This document shows positions 35,801-44,559 of a stretch of DNA of 64,000 nucleotides, piece after piece. The stretch comes from Dreissena polymorpha (lineage: Eukaryota; Mollusca; Bivalvia; Myida; Dreissenidae). The translations under genes were made by a program, and so were the position numbers. A model generated the notes under the pieces. That model did not search any database. It saw nothing but the letters and a program-made list of their open reading frames with translations, and was not told the DNA's origin. Position 1 is the first letter of the stretch, and every line of letters begins with the position of its first letter. The stretch is from positions 38,047,050 through 38,111,049 of the forward strand of contig NC_068358.1 in the NCBI RefSeq assembly GCF_020536995.1, read 5' to 3'.

Positions 35801-38315
35801 ATTGATAGTATGCCCATTTCTGGAGACAGACAATTTGAACATGGCTTATAGTAAATAAATACACGTTTTTGTTTTGTACAGGTGTGGATCGGTATTACAA
35901 AGATATCGAACTGATGATAGGATACAGACCCACGCGTCTTTGGAGTTACATGTGGAGATTTGTCACTCCTGCAGTTATCCTGGTGTGCAAAATGCTTGTT
36001 TACTTATTTGCCTCCATTTTAGTGGATTGCAATAAGGCTGATCCTCCATCGATTTGTGAGTCAGTCAGTATGAGATTAACCGTAATTGAGATGCAACATC
36101 TTACATCAGTAAATCTGTCCACCAAGCTTTGATACTTACATGGATGATGTCTTTGAACACACCCACATCACCTGACCTCATTTTGACCTAGACATTGACC
36201 TACTTTTGAACTTAAAGTAATTCTAAAGGTCCAAATTCTTGGGTAAGCCAAAACAAAATGTGCTCTCAATACTGCGTCATACAAAACTTTGATAATTTGA
36301 TGGATGTGATCTATAAACACCCCCAACCCACCCACATCACCTGACCTCATTTTTACCTTGATATTGACCTACTTTTTAACTAAAACTTATTCACAAGGTT
36401 CAAATTCTTGGTTAGTTTAAATTAATATTTTTTGTCTAAAATCAACAACTTCCTGCAGAGCTTTGATACTTGTACCGATGATATTTGTACACACTCTCAA
36501 AAACATCACCTGACCTAATTCTTACCTTGATTTTGACCTGTCTAAAACTTCTTCCAATGTGCCCATAGACCAATACTGATAAGGCTTCCACTTGGAGCAT
36601 ATGGCATTTATGGAAAACCATCTTATTACGGATGTACTCAATTTTAATTTGTTTAGACATGTAAAAGAAATTATAATGTCTGTTTAATTACAAGCAGAAC
36701 ATAATTTTGACTAATATTTTATGAAACACTTGTCTGTAAATGATTTTCTTTGTTAATTATCAGTGCTGTGTCTAAATCAATCTAATTTCTTTAAATGCAC
36801 TGTTCACATGTTCATCAATATCCAGTAAAATAGCAATATCTTTGCATTTTAATAACAAACATGGCATTTCCACCTAGTAACCAAATCAGAAAATTTCATT
36901 TGCTCAACAACAAAAACTTATTTATATATAGATGTTACTGGTATATTACCTTCTAATACAACTTTTAATGAATTCTTACATTATATTTATCACAAGTACT
37001 AGCCTAGTATGTTGATTGAAATTAAATGTTTTCCTTGTCTGTATTTTAATCTTGAATAGTGCAAAGTCAAACCATTAATGGTTATATTAAAAGTCTTTTT
37101 AGGAAAATAACACCTATTCGACGAATGAAAATGAAGATTGTTAAGTAAAAACCAGTTTTAGGGGGAAATTCCTCGATTTTAACAATTTATCAGCGGATGA
37201 GTGATGCATTATAGTGTTTTACTGCAAAAGAATAAAAAAACAAGAAGTAAGATTATAAGTTATTGTCTCTTATCTCAAAATAATGAGATACTAGTATTTC
37301 ACTATTTCTGTACCCCCGTTTTCCAGTTTATCTGGGTGTTCAGCGTAGCCACCTTGGGCCCTGTGTCATACGGCAAGAAGGCGTATCCTCAGTGGGCAAT
37401 CACGCTAGGCTGGTGCCTGGGCTCCATATCTATCATCCCCATCCCTGCCTACATGATCTACGCCATATATAGGGAGGAGGGGACCATAGGGGAGGTATAT
37501 TGTATAGGATGTTGTATCATACTGTAGGTGTGGAGACGAAGTAATAGAGGGTGTTAATATGAGCCTTGTTTTGTGAAATGTGGGCTCAATGCATGTGTCT
37601 AAAGTGTAGTCCCAGATTAGCCTGTGCATTCTGCACAGGCAAATGAAGGCCGACACTTGCTGTCTAACCCTGAATTTTGTTTCAAAATGACTTCTTACTA
37701 ACCAAAAAATGCCACATAAAAGCGGAAAATGTGTTGTCCCTGATCAGGCTGTGCAGACTGCACAGGCGTATCTGGGATGACATGCATATGCATTGTGCCC
37801 AGTTACCCAGAAAACGGCTCATATGCTTGACACTTGGGAAGACTTTCTTACAGCAAAAGATGATAACATGGTTAGACATGGGGAGACTTTGATGATAAAT
37901 GATTATTATTTTATTGACACTTGGGAATACTTTCAAACAGTAAAGGGTGATTATGTGGTTGACAATTATGAATACTTTCTTAGTGATTATATGGTTGACA
38001 CTTTGCGAGTCTTTCTAATGGTCAAGAGCAATTATATGGTTAACATTATGGGAGACTTTCTTATAGTAAAAGTTGATAACATGCATGACACTTGGGGGAA
38101 CATTGAACAATGCCTGTTTACGTTACAACAATATTTAAATGCTGATACTGTTTCAGCGCATCAACAAGCTGAAAAAGCCGTCACCAAAATGGGGACCTCG
38201 AAAAGAAGAACATCGCAATGAATATTTAGCATCTCTGCATCAGGATCAAGCCCTTATTCCCTTCCAACTCCCTGTGGTTGACCAAAATCCAGAAGAAAAA
38301 ATATTATTATCATAA
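13235..38315 (+). CDS. SLC6 family Na+-coupled transporter A (glycine-transporter-like), 13 coding exons
   Basis: Coding exons: 13235-13367, 13896-14027, 21492-21822, 24268-24400, 25096-25230, 25704-25807, 29243-29367, 30257-30369, 33387-33518, 35336-35435, 35882-35982, 37327-37494, 38157-38315. All junctions are AG/GT and the phases add up to 1866 nt (621 aa plus stop). The ATG is directly preceded by an in-frame TAA, which fixes the start. Seen: TM1 with [10 protein letters not shown] and the Gly that replaces the monoamine Asp, so an amino-acid-type substrate is likely; the EL2 disulfide pair in [11 protein letters not shown]; several N-glycosylation sequons; TM6 [20 protein letters not shown]4 YPEA (373-376); TM8 GIDSQ with Na2-type Asp400/Ser401; C-terminal KWGP. 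Known: SLC6 proteins have the 12-TM LeuT fold and import amino acids or transmitters with Na+ (usually also Cl-) at the plasma membrane. AWGG in TM6 is shared with glycine transporters; the substrate is inferred. Odd: Phe72 in place of the TM2 chloride-ligand Tyr, Glu332 in place of the TM7 Asn, a very short N-terminus, and a repeat array at the TM6 exon donor. Confidence 0.95.
13672..13878. mobile_element. MITE copy ending next to gene A exon 2 acceptor
   Basis: From CGCTCTGGGAAAACAGGG to GGATGAGCCTTGTTTTCCCA, with the subfamily middle TTTAAAGGAAGTCTCTT. It ends about 18 bases before exon 2, so the region just upstream of the polypyrimidine tract is MITE-derived. Confidence 0.75.
13896..14027 (+). 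CDS. Gene A exon 2: TM2
   Basis: Residues 45-88, starting [10 protein letters not shown] and running through [13 protein letters not shown] to SPLFKG. The residue after GQ, Tyr in GAT-1 (Tyr86) and SERT (Tyr121) where it binds chloride, is Phe72 here (codon ttc). The acceptor is tttttgcag and the donor ttaaag|GTGAGC in phase 1. A MITE remnant ends about 18 bases upstream of the acceptor. Confidence 0.95.
14805..16115 (+). mobile_element. Tandem-cored element with 162-bp cores in gene A intron 2
   Basis: Left hairpin ACCCCCATTACTGGTAATGG then GGGCTATA, a (CTGT)n tract, then six to seven cores; GGCCATAAATGAGCTTGTC recurs every 162-163 bases between 15308 and 15957. Each core carries CCAAGGTCAAGGTCACACTT and CAAAGGTCAAAAATGGCC. 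Confidence 0.85.
16116..16400 (-). mobile_element. GTCCCCC-type tandem-cored element, one core, reverse
   Basis: Reverse copy of the family at 22028: 3' end GTGTTTGTCAGAAACACTAT, TGACCTTGAAGGATGACCTT, TGTGCAGCTCCATGAGATAC, (ACCA)n and hairpin GTCCCCCACTATAGTGGTGG. It is joined head-on to the preceding element. Confidence 0.85.
16488..21080. mobile_element. 4.6-kb TIR DNA transposon relic in gene A intron 2
   Basis: The ends are inverted copies: the left reads CAGCCA...TTGGGTGTACCA, then GGGGGGCAAAACTACACC, and the right complement reads nearly the same. Inside each end lie three to four subterminal repeats of about 170 bp containing AAGATGGCCGCC, facing opposite ways left (16830-17360) and right (20030-20590). 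The interior on the minus strand (about 19490-17760) has scattered coding fragments, including acidic motifs GDAD and GEDTDLL, which resemble the PIN-like acidic motifs of a family of uncharacterised metazoan proteins as I recall them. It is broken by several stops and frame changes. Superfamily not assigned. Confidence 0.75.
21492..21822 (+). CDS. Gene A exon 3: TM3 and glycosylated EL2
   Basis: Residues 89-198: TM3 [20 protein letters not shown], then [15 protein letters not shown] with the conserved EL2 cysteine pair, followed by a loop holding NIS, NIS, NYT, NSS and NIS sequons and ending SSEEFW. Donor gga|GTAAGT in phase 2. Intron 2 before it is about 7.5 kb long and full of transposons. 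Confidence 0.95.
22028..22866 (+). mobile_element. GTCCCCC-type tandem-cored element, five cores of about 145 bp
   Basis: Hairpin TATGTCCCCCACTAGTAGTG then GGGGACATA, a (TTGG)n tract, and cores with GATAGCAACTTGATATTTGG at 22148, 22293, 22445 and 22591 and a variant at 22731. Each has GTGAAAGGTCAAGGTCATCC and TTCAAGGTCA; 3' end GGGGGACATTGTGTTTCACA then CACATCTTGTT. A worn relative (CAGGGGCTTGTAACA) follows at 22905-23290. Confidence 0.88.
23300..24028. other. Gene A intron 3 sequence, nothing recognised
   Basis: AT-rich intron without clear repeats or frames. Confidence 0.4.
24029..24247. mobile_element. MITE copy ending next to gene A exon 4 acceptor
   Basis: Right part is well kept (AAAGTGTTGTCCCTGATT, GACTGCACAGGCTAATCTGG, GACGACACTTTAAGCGCAT); left part is decayed. 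It ends about 20 bases before exon 4. A further partial copy of the right arm is at 24535-24612. Confidence 0.8.
24268..24400 (+). CDS. Gene A exon 4: end of EL2 and TM4
   Basis: Reads [14 protein letters not shown], then TM4 with [19 protein letters not shown], the usual SLC6 pattern after EFWE. The acceptor is cgttgcag and the donor gaaag|GTCAGG in phase 0. A MITE copy ends about 20 bases upstream of the acceptor. Confidence 0.95.
25096..25230 (+). CDS. Gene A exon 5: TM5
   Basis: 45 codons from [20 protein letters not shown] to [10 protein letters not shown]. This is the conserved TM5 and the G-x-x-F-Y-x-x-P-x-W segment of EL3. The donor ttccag|GTACCA is in phase 0. Gene B has no intron at this place. 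Confidence 0.95.
25704..25807 (+). CDS. Gene A exon 6: TM6, substrate-binding helix
   Basis: Residues 289-322 with Gln296 and Ser300 (chloride-site residues by family alignment), the unwound VGMAWGG stretch and [12 protein letters not shown]. The donor tctacag|GTATGA is in phase 2. The last 20 exon bases plus the first seven intron bases are the founder unit of the 27-bp array that follows, so exon 6 could end at any of many equivalent donors. The coordinates given use the first donor, which joins NVYR to DAM as in other SLC6 proteins. Confidence 0.9.
25786..27855 (+). repeat. 27-bp minisatellite made of exon 6 end plus its splice donor, about 75 units
   Basis: The unit is TTCAAACACAATGTCTACAG followed by GTATGAC; 27 bases by direct count. 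The first unit is the last 20 bases of exon 6 plus the first seven of the intron. The array runs without spacers to about 27855 and covers nearly half of the 3.4-kb intron. Most units keep CAG|GTATGA; a few have lost GT (for example CAG|TTAAGA near 26430), and one at about 27018 has the stronger CAG|GTAAGA. Units near 27440-27660 often carry GTAGTACTTC instead. About the first 21 units stay open in the exon 6 frame as YDFKHNVYR blocks. A block of about 590 bp is itself duplicated (near 26380-26970 and onward). Confidence 0.97.
27856..29242. other. Rest of gene A intron 6
   Basis: AT-rich, unstructured; no MITE or tandem repeat noticed. The acceptor of exon 7 is at its end. Confidence 0.4.
29243..29367 (+). 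CDS. Gene A exon 7: TM7
   Basis: Completes Arg323 and continues [21 protein letters not shown], then [17 protein letters not shown]. Glu332 stands where GAT-1 has Asn327 and SERT Asn368; the chloride-site Ser four residues later is kept. Acceptor ttttccatag, donor acaag|GTAAGA in phase 1. Confidence 0.95.
29577..29752. repeat. 60-bp tandem repeat, three units
   Basis: The unit contains CCTTGATTTGACTGAAAGCC and GGTGTGAGTAGATTAACATG; three close copies in gene A intron 7. Confidence 0.9.
29777..29866. repeat. Poly-C plus (AT)n microsatellite
   Basis: A C-run of about 11 is followed by about 78 bases of pure AT dinucleotides in gene A intron 7; likely polymorphic. Confidence 0.97.
30257..30369 (+). 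CDS. Gene A exon 8: EL4 and TM8
   Basis: Residues 365-402: [20 protein letters not shown], then [17 protein letters not shown]. Asp400 and Ser401 match the Na2-site Asp/Ser pair of eukaryotic SLC6 proteins. The donor tctcag|GTAACC is in phase 0. A 511-bp tandem duplication begins about ten bases into the following intron. Confidence 0.95.
30380..31401. repeat. 511-bp tandem duplication starting just inside gene A intron 8
   Basis: Copy 1 30380-30890 and copy 2 30891-31401 both run from GCAACATATTCACCATCCCT to CAAACTCAGACTAAACTCAG with only a few substitutions. Copy 1 begins about ten bases after the exon 8 donor. The high identity means a recent event. Confidence 0.93.
31660..31915. repeat. 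Decayed tandem repeat of about 58 bp
   Basis: AAGAAGTCTGGTTG recurs four to five times with GTATGCAATAT-type spacers. Old and uneven. Confidence 0.6.
31920..33386. other. Gene A intron 8, distal part
   Basis: AT-rich with a G-run at about 33035-33046; no mobile element recognised. Confidence 0.4.
33387..33518 (+). CDS. Gene A exon 9: end of TM8 and TM9
   Basis: 44 codons: [20 protein letters not shown], then [20 protein letters not shown] and LITE. The ET...DEFP motif is typical of the family. Acceptor ttttcag, donor accgag|GTAAAT in phase 0. Confidence 0.95.
33741..34014. mobile_element. Foldback MITE, best-preserved copy (about 274 bp)
   Basis: The left arm TTCTGAGAAAACTGGGC, TGCATGTGCGTAAAGTGTC, CCCAGATTAGCCTGTGCA is repeated inverted on the right; an inner pair (GACACTTTCCGC / GCGGAAAGTGTTGTCCC) is also inverted, so the whole element can fold on itself. 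No coding content. Used here as reference for the many weaker copies in the window. Confidence 0.9.
34020..34340 (+). mobile_element. Worn AGGTCA-bearing repeat relic
   Basis: CCTATTGACCTTTAGGTCAA, CATGCAAATTGGTAGGC and AGGTGAAGGTCACAGGGGCT then TGTAACA; the same wording appears at 22905-23110. Ends unclear. Confidence 0.5.
35336..35435 (+). CDS. Gene A exon 10: TM10
   Basis: Encodes [20 protein letters not shown] and [13 protein letters not shown]. The GGIY...D.Y..S motif is a clear SLC6 mark. Acceptor aattttag, donor gtatg|GTAAGA in phase 1. Gene B lacks the following intron. Confidence 0.95.
35882..35982 (+). CDS. Gene A exon 11: IL5 and start of TM11
   Basis: Encodes [17 protein letters not shown], then [17 protein letters not shown]. 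The donor is atcctg|GTGTGC, a poor match to consensus; the same CTG|GTGTG donor is used at the same codon in gene B, and both join in phase 0 to an exon starting FI. Confidence 0.9.
37327..37494 (+). CDS. Gene A exon 12: TM11-TM12
   Basis: 56 codons: [40 protein letters not shown] and [16 protein letters not shown]. The YP.W....GW.....S...IP pattern is the family's TM12. Acceptor gttttccag, donor gggag|GTATAT in phase 0. Confidence 0.95.
37557..37822. mobile_element. MITE copy downstream of gene A exon 12
   Basis: Both arms visible: AAAGTGTAGTCCCAGATTAG, CTGTGCATTCTGCACAGGC on the left and CTGTGCAGACTGCACAGGC, ATCTGGGATGACATGCATAT on the right. It begins about 60 bases after the exon 12 donor. 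Confidence 0.8.
37815..38110. repeat. Decaying tandem repeat next to gene A last exon
   Basis: Five to six uneven units of about 57 bp with GTTGACACTTGGGA, ACTTTCTTACAG and GATTATATGG. An open frame of 142 codons runs through it, but it is out of phase with exon 13 and carries no known domain. Confidence 0.65.
38157..38315 (+). CDS. Gene A exon 13: C-terminal tail and stop
   Basis: 52 codons plus TAA, starting [20 protein letters not shown] and ending EEKILLS. The R..KL..PS.KWGP pattern matches SLC6 tails. Acceptor tgtttcag. No PDZ ligand or other tail motif is obvious. Confidence 0.92.
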   Translation, partial: RINKLKKPSPKWGPRKEEHRNEYLASLHQDQALIPFQLPVVDQNPEEKILLS

Positions 38316-38746
38316 ACAGGGTTTGCAGAGACCTTAAAAAGTGATTTGAATTGGAGGTTAACCTTGAAAGGTGCTTCAGCTCCAAAGGTCTTTCACAATG
38401 AAATCTTAAATACCAATGCCATTTCCAAGATCCATATAAATTTGATGAATATGGATCTTAGAAATGGCATCAGATTTAATCCAGGTAGTTTGTTGTTTAA
38501 AATGTGGTAAGGGTTTAAATTGTGGATGAAAAGAAACAGGTTACTGATGAAAATTGACAAATCTGGTTTTAACCAGTATTGCCAGTTAGGGAACCGCACC
38601 ATTTTCCATGGTGGAGGTTTGTTATGTCCTGGCAGCTATTTATATGTATCGCTGCATGTAAAACTATAGCTGTGAATATGCTTATTGATTATATTGGTTT
38701 GAGGAAAAGATGCCCAACCAATAATAACAATTAAGGTAATCAGAAA

Positions 38747-38752
38747 AATAAA
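38747..38752 (+). promoter_or_regulatory. Candidate polyadenylation signals of gene A
   Basis: The first AATAAA after the gene A stop lies here, about 430 bases into the 3' UTR; a second AATAAA is at 38909-38914. Either could end the transcript. Confidence 0.45.
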
Positions 38753-38759
38753 GGCATTA

Positions 38760-39425
38760 CTTTTTCAATGAAACAATGGAAATGTTATTTCTAAGATGAG
38801 CACAGAAGTCGCATTATTGTTTATTTTTCCTTGATAGCGGTGTATTTATCTCGGAAAAAAATACTTCCAATATTAAAAAAGTTATGCATCACATTGCATG
38901 TTCTCTGCAATAAAGAACAATTAGTATACAATAACTAAAATAATGTAAAATAAACTTTGTGTAAAATATAATTTAGTTATACCAATTACTTTATGTGCTT
39001 CAATTTTACTTTGATGTACTGCAATTTCACGGGAATGGTTGCTATTGATAATCAATATTTTCTTCGTTTGATCGAGCGTGGTGCATGTTTGACACTTGCT
39101 GTTTTAATTTGTTGAAAATATTTCATAATTATGTAAAAGCATATTAATTGAATTAAAATTGGATATGAAACATGACCATGTCTGTCATAATTGAGTTAGT
39201 TGAGCCACATACTGTAGTTAAAGATCTTTTTGCATTTTTAGTGACTACAACATATATTCAGGATTTGTTATTTATTCTCTGTAAAACTCATATAGATTAA
39301 ATGCTCAAAATTAAAAGTGTTGAAAGCAATTTTCCCAGGCTTTCAGCAACATCAGTGAGTGAAAAACTTTTATATTTTATTTGTTTTCTAAGAAAAATGC
39401 TTTATGGTATTTCCCTTAGAGCAAT
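38760..39425. other. Intergenic stretch after gene A
   Basis: AT-rich, nothing recognised apart from the second possible polyadenylation signal at 38909. Confidence 0.4.
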
Positions 39426-39427
39426 TT

Positions 39428-39772
39428 TTTATGCCCCCGATAGGGTGGCATATAGCAGTTGAACTGTCCGTCAGTCTGTCCATCTGTCTGTCCGTCCGTC
39501 TGTCGGTCTGAAAACTTTAATATTGGCCATAACTTTTGCAATATTGAAGATAGCAACTTGATATTTGGCATGCATGCGTATCTTATGAAGCTGCACATTT
39601 TGAGTGGTGAAAGGTCAAGGTCATTCTTCAAGGTTAAAAGTAAAAAATACAATCCAAGGGAAGTAATAAGCTTAAAAGGGAGATAATCTCTAAACCTGCC
39701 AAATGATATATTGAAATTTTATTTCAAAGTGGCGCAATAGGGGGCATTGTGTTTCTGACAAACACAAATTTT
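39428..39772 (+). mobile_element. GCCCCC-type tandem-cored element, one core
   Basis: TTTATGCCCCCGATAGGG, (CTGTCCGT)n, GATAGCAACTTGATATTTGG, GTGAAAGGTCAAGGTCATTC, and end GGGGGCATTGTGTTTCTGAC then AAACACAAA. Confidence 0.85.
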
Positions 39773-39779
39773 TTTCTAT

Positions 39780-41820
39780 TTATTTGATGTTTTTTATTAT
39801 TCTTTGAATATTAACCAACTTTTATTAACTGAGAATCAAGAAAATGTCTATATTTGCATAAGGTATCATTTCATACTTATTAAAAGATGCTATTTTTGGC
39901 ATTAGCCGTCAAAATGGCACCTTAAGGTAAATTTAAGGTAGAAACATAAGCTTTAGATATTTATACAATTTTGGGAGGTCAATATAATGTGTGAGTGTTT
40001 GTATTATTAAACAGAGTTAATAAATAATATGTTGTATGTTCAATGTCTGTATACAGTAGCCATATCTTCAAGTCAGAATCAATAGCTGGATATTTTGCAG
40101 ATTTTTTATCATGTATAAATGTTATTTTTCTTTGGAGGAGGTTTTGATGTTACTGATTTTTGTAATAGGCCATAAAAATGTTCAATGTTGATTAAACGTT
40201 TTTGCTAGTTTATATAAAAAAATGCAAAGACATCAACTGCATAGTCTTGTTTTTTTCAACGACAACAAATCAAAATCACTCCTGAAGGAGTGTTTCACCC
40301 TTAAAACAACATCGAACAAAATATTTGTAGAATTCTACATAAATAATATTGTTTAGTATATAGTGTTTGTTGAAGAAGCATAGTGTATTTGAGTGAGCAT
40401 GGGTTGTGACAATGGCACAAAGCTTGATAAGGTTGGTGCTAGTAGTAGTGCAAACAAAAATGTATCAAATGTACCAATCGACTTGCCTAACTGCCATGTA
40501 CCCATTTGGGAGTATATATAGAAACAAAATGTTGGAACATAGTAAATGTTTAAAGACTATTAGAATCAGCTAAAATGTATTACATGTACTTAACATTTGC
40601 TACTGTTTAGTTAATCATTCGATAACATAGTACTTACATGATATTCACTATTGACTTATTCTTTATTTGCCCTCTAATATTAATTAAACTTAATCCAATG
40701 TTAACCATTACGTATTTGCATAATTTGTTTATGACCATGCTATGCATTTAACAATTGCATAGTTTTGTACCAACTGTGTTGAAAAATGCTGCATTTGCAT
40801 TTTCAGCTTGTGTGAGTTTGTTTACAGCAAAAATGTGACTTGCTTCTCAGCTCTACTATAACCAGTAACCATTTTAAGTATTTTCATTAAAACAAGTGTT
40901 TCTGTTATTATTAAAACTAGTTTCCCTGTAAACATTGTGTTCTTTATTGAAGTTTCAAATGAACTTTGCTATATAATAATGTGACCAAAGGGACATGCAG
41001 GAAAAAAAGATTGCTAGACCAGAAAACTAGCATTGTACAAATGTATAACATGCATGATTATAGCATTAAACCTAGAGATACACATACTATGCGTTATATG
41101 TTGTGTGGTGCGTTATATGTTGTGTGGTAAGTAATAAAATATTGTATTTAACATAAATCACAGACTGAAGGATGGACAGGTCAATCACTACTAGAATGTA
41201 CATAGACATAGTTTGGAGCATAACTATGTCCTCTGTGTTGGGGGGGGGGGGGGTGAAATAAATAACTGAGTGTGTAACAATCTGTAACATTTTTATAAAA
41301 ATTTCAATCACAGGTGTATGGAATAGTCTCATGCTACATTTCAATTTTGATAACAAGATGCACACTTTAAAATGAGGAAAACTACAATGTGACATTGACA
41401 TTGAATGTTTTACTAGTTGAACTACATGATACTCATCAATATGCGATAAAATCAAATAGTAATGCATATGTAACTATAAGGGGCATGTATATACCTTAAA
41501 GGCTGTTTTTTTGTCAAAATAACTTGTTTATACAACTTGGATCAATATGTATATAATTTGAGAAAACAAGCCATGAGATCAACATGGATATAATAAATAA
41601 CATAAATGCAGCCTAAGAAGCTGCATACAAACATCCCAATTGTAACCATAGGTATACCATAATTAACATTGTACCAAATTTTGCATAACAAGTTAAACAT
41701 AACATATTACATTTTCTACTTAACATGTATGAATGAAATACGTTTTTTTTATATATCAATGAACAGGAAAATTGCCTAAATTTATTTATGTTGCAAGACA
41801 GAATTCAATGAAACATCCAA
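39780..41820. other. Intergenic stretch, no gene recognised
   Basis: AT-rich, with a G-run at about 41240-41253. Frames are short and unconvincing. Confidence 0.4.
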
Positions 41821-42088
41821 TTGAGCAACAATCTGGAAAAAGAGGGTGTAATCCATGTGCTTAAATGTCCTCCATTATTTGCCTTTGAAGTCTGCATCGG
41901 CTAATCAGGGACGACACTTTCCGCTTATACTGGATTTACACTAAATAAAGGCTTCGTTGAAACAAAATATACCATAAAAGCGGAAAGTGCAGTTCCTGAT
42001 TAGCCTGTGTGGACCTCACCGACTAATCTAGGAAGAAACTTAACACACATGTATAAAGCCCATTTGTTCCCAGAGTGCGGCTCAAATG
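41821..42088. mobile_element. MITE copy, intergenic
   Basis: Contains GCATCGGCTAATCAGGGACG, ACACTTTCCGCTTATACTGG, CATAAAAGCGGAAAGTGCAG and a closing CCCAGAGTGCGGCTCAAAT. Left arm worn. Confidence 0.75.
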
Positions 42089-42091
42089 TAA

Positions 42092-42183
42092 TCTGAACAG
42101 GTGAAATGTATGAAAATACAAAATGTAATCTGAACAGGTGAAATGTATGAAAATACTGAACAGGTGAAATGTATGAAAATACC
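42092..42183. repeat. Short tandem repeat, three partial units
   Basis: CTGAACAGGTGAAATGTATG followed by AAAATAC three times in a row. Confidence 0.85.
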
Positions 42184-42414
42184 AAATGCATGTTTGTATC
42201 AATAAATACAGTTTTATCCTATTACTGGATGAAAATTGATAGTTATAGATAACAATGATCGTATAAACTTTAGCTTCAAACTAAGATTTTAGATTACACA
42301 TGGGGGTTTTCCAAAAAATTGAGAATCTGTTTTTGTCAACTAAGGAAGAACAAAATTGTAAAAAATACAAAATTTTATAATTATTAAGGAAAAGGGAGGA
42401 AATAATAGGATAAA

Positions 42415-42566
42415 TAGAATATTATGTGAGTTTTGGATAAAGATCAAGTTTATCATGCTCAGCTCGAACCATGATAGCGCTCGGCAACCCTCACGCTCCC
42501 CTGGTTTTAAGCCTTGCATGATAAACTTGATCTTTATACCAAACTCACTTAATATTCTATATAAGT
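42415..42566. mobile_element. Foldback element with arms of about 45 bp
   Basis: The left arm AGAATATTATGTGAGTTTTG, GATAAAGATCAAGTTTATCA is repeated inverted on the right (TGATAAACTTGATCTTTATA, CCAAACTCACTTAATATTCT). The GC-richer loop holds CGCTCGGCAACCCTCACGCT. MITE-like; could also form a long hairpin RNA. Confidence 0.8.
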
Positions 42567-43327
42567 ACATTTTCAGTACATAATCATTTCTCATATAAGT
42601 AGAAGCTGTGTTTGGATGACATAATCAATAAGACATACATTTAAAAAAAATATATTTGTGCATGATTTACTATTAAGTATTTGATACAATAGATTACTCT
42701 ATTATCCAGTTTAAAGATGTAAAGACACTAATTGTAATAACCCAAAGGTATTGTAAGTTTTGAGTGAAAAAAGGTCGTATTCACATGTCTGTATCAGAAG
42801 TAGTATAAAATTTTATCTATACATTTTTGTGTCAGAAACAAGTGAGAGAATTTTATGTTACTATTTTAATAAACATGTATTGATAAATGCCATCATAGAA
42901 GAGTTGTTTATTACTGATATCACCAATACACTCGGTAACTTCAGGACTTTGGTACCTGAAGGTGCGGCTCATACTGGTAGTTTTATTAAGTAGCCTGACC
43001 ACAATCCCGTGCATAGAATGCTTATTTATATCAGAAAATGACCAAACTGATTTTGTTGTTTAGCACTTGATAAATGTCTCATAAACAATTTTCAATATTG
43101 TTAATATCACTTTTATACCTATTAACATGAGGGTTTTCTTAATTAAGCCTGTTAAACTTAACCGAAAACCCTGTCATAGAGCGCTATTTCATGTCATGTA
43201 TGGTAAATACCAGTTTAGAAGTCTTAATTTATTACTAATACCACCATTACAGGTTAAGCTACAGGTTTGATTTAGTTAGATTTGCGTTAAGCGCACAAAC
43301 ACTTGAGAGTGTGTCTAATGTACTGAA

Positions 43328-43742
43328 ATACCCATTATAGATAAAGCTAACGTTCTTTATAAATACCCATTATAGATAAAGCTAACGTTCTTTATAAATA
43401 CCCATTATAGATAAAGCTAACGTTCTTTATAAATACCCATTATAGATAAAGCTAACGTTCTTTATAAATACCCATTATAGATAAAGCTAACGTTCTTTAT
43501 AAATACCCATTATAGATAAAGCTAACGTTCTTTATAAATAACCATTATAGATAAAGCTAACATTCTTTATAATGTACTGAAATACCCATTATAGATAAAG
43601 CTAACATTCTTTATAATGTACTGAAATACCCATTATAGATAAAGCTAACGTTCTTTATACCGAAATACCCATTATAGATAAAGCTAACGTTCTTTATATG
43701 TACTGAAATACCCATTATAGATAAAGCTAACGTTCTTTATAA
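43328..43742. repeat. 35-bp minisatellite, about 11 units
   Basis: The unit is AAATACCCATTATAGATAAA then GCTAACGTTCTTTAT; the first six or seven are near identical, later ones have a TGTACTG insert. Confidence 0.95.
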
Positions 43743-44559
43743 ACTTATATTTTTTTGCATTTGCATAAAAATTAAAGAACACAAACCCATGTTCCAGTGT
43801 TATAGGCCGTAAAAGAGGGTGAACAAAGTCCATAAAAAGAATCCAGAATATCGTGTAATCTATAGGCAATCTAAAGGCAAAGAAGCCACTTTGGTGTTAG
43901 CTTGTCTATGTTTTTTTACTGTTAAGCCACATGATGAGGTGGGTGGAGTGATCATTGTCCAGACGAGATATAAATTCTTTCAAAACATACTGTTTTCTGA
44001 TTTTGATTCTCAAAACTTGGTGACCTCTACATGTAAAATGCATCCCAGATTTTTGCTCCTTATGTCCACTTCTGGCCCAGTTGATATCTTCATTTCCTGT
44101 AGACTTTTCACACTCTGCAATAAACAAGATTGTTTATTGCAATTGCATTTTTTTAAACTCACACATACACACATGCATGAGCACAAACCTAAAATACAAA
44201 TTAACTCAGTTATTCAGAAATTTTGAAACAAATTACAAAAGAATGAACACTTGAAATGGTCCCTATATCTTATTTTTTCTTAAGGATAACAGACTTAGGT
44301 CCAAAATAACACTTTACACCTTATATATAAACATAAAATTTCCATCATTGTGATTAACTGACTCAAAATTTTAATGAAATATTTAATGTATCTCCACAAA
44401 TTTATTCTACTTATATGATGTAAGCAAAGAAATTTTATTTGCAGTATAAAAACTCAAGCTTCTTTTCTTACAACAGACTTAAGACCTATCATTAAATTGT
44501 TATATATTACAAATAAGCCATGCAAACGCTAAAAAATAATTTATTCATGTCTCTAAGGC

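Noticed and set aside
38393-38602. Small minus-strand frame in the gene A 3' UTR
   Set aside because: No domain, codon signal or splice context; in the size range of chance frames in this sequence.
43819-44226. 135-codon plus-strand frame as a host gene
   Set aside because: No recognisable domain, no splice or promoter context, and atypical composition; treated as chance.
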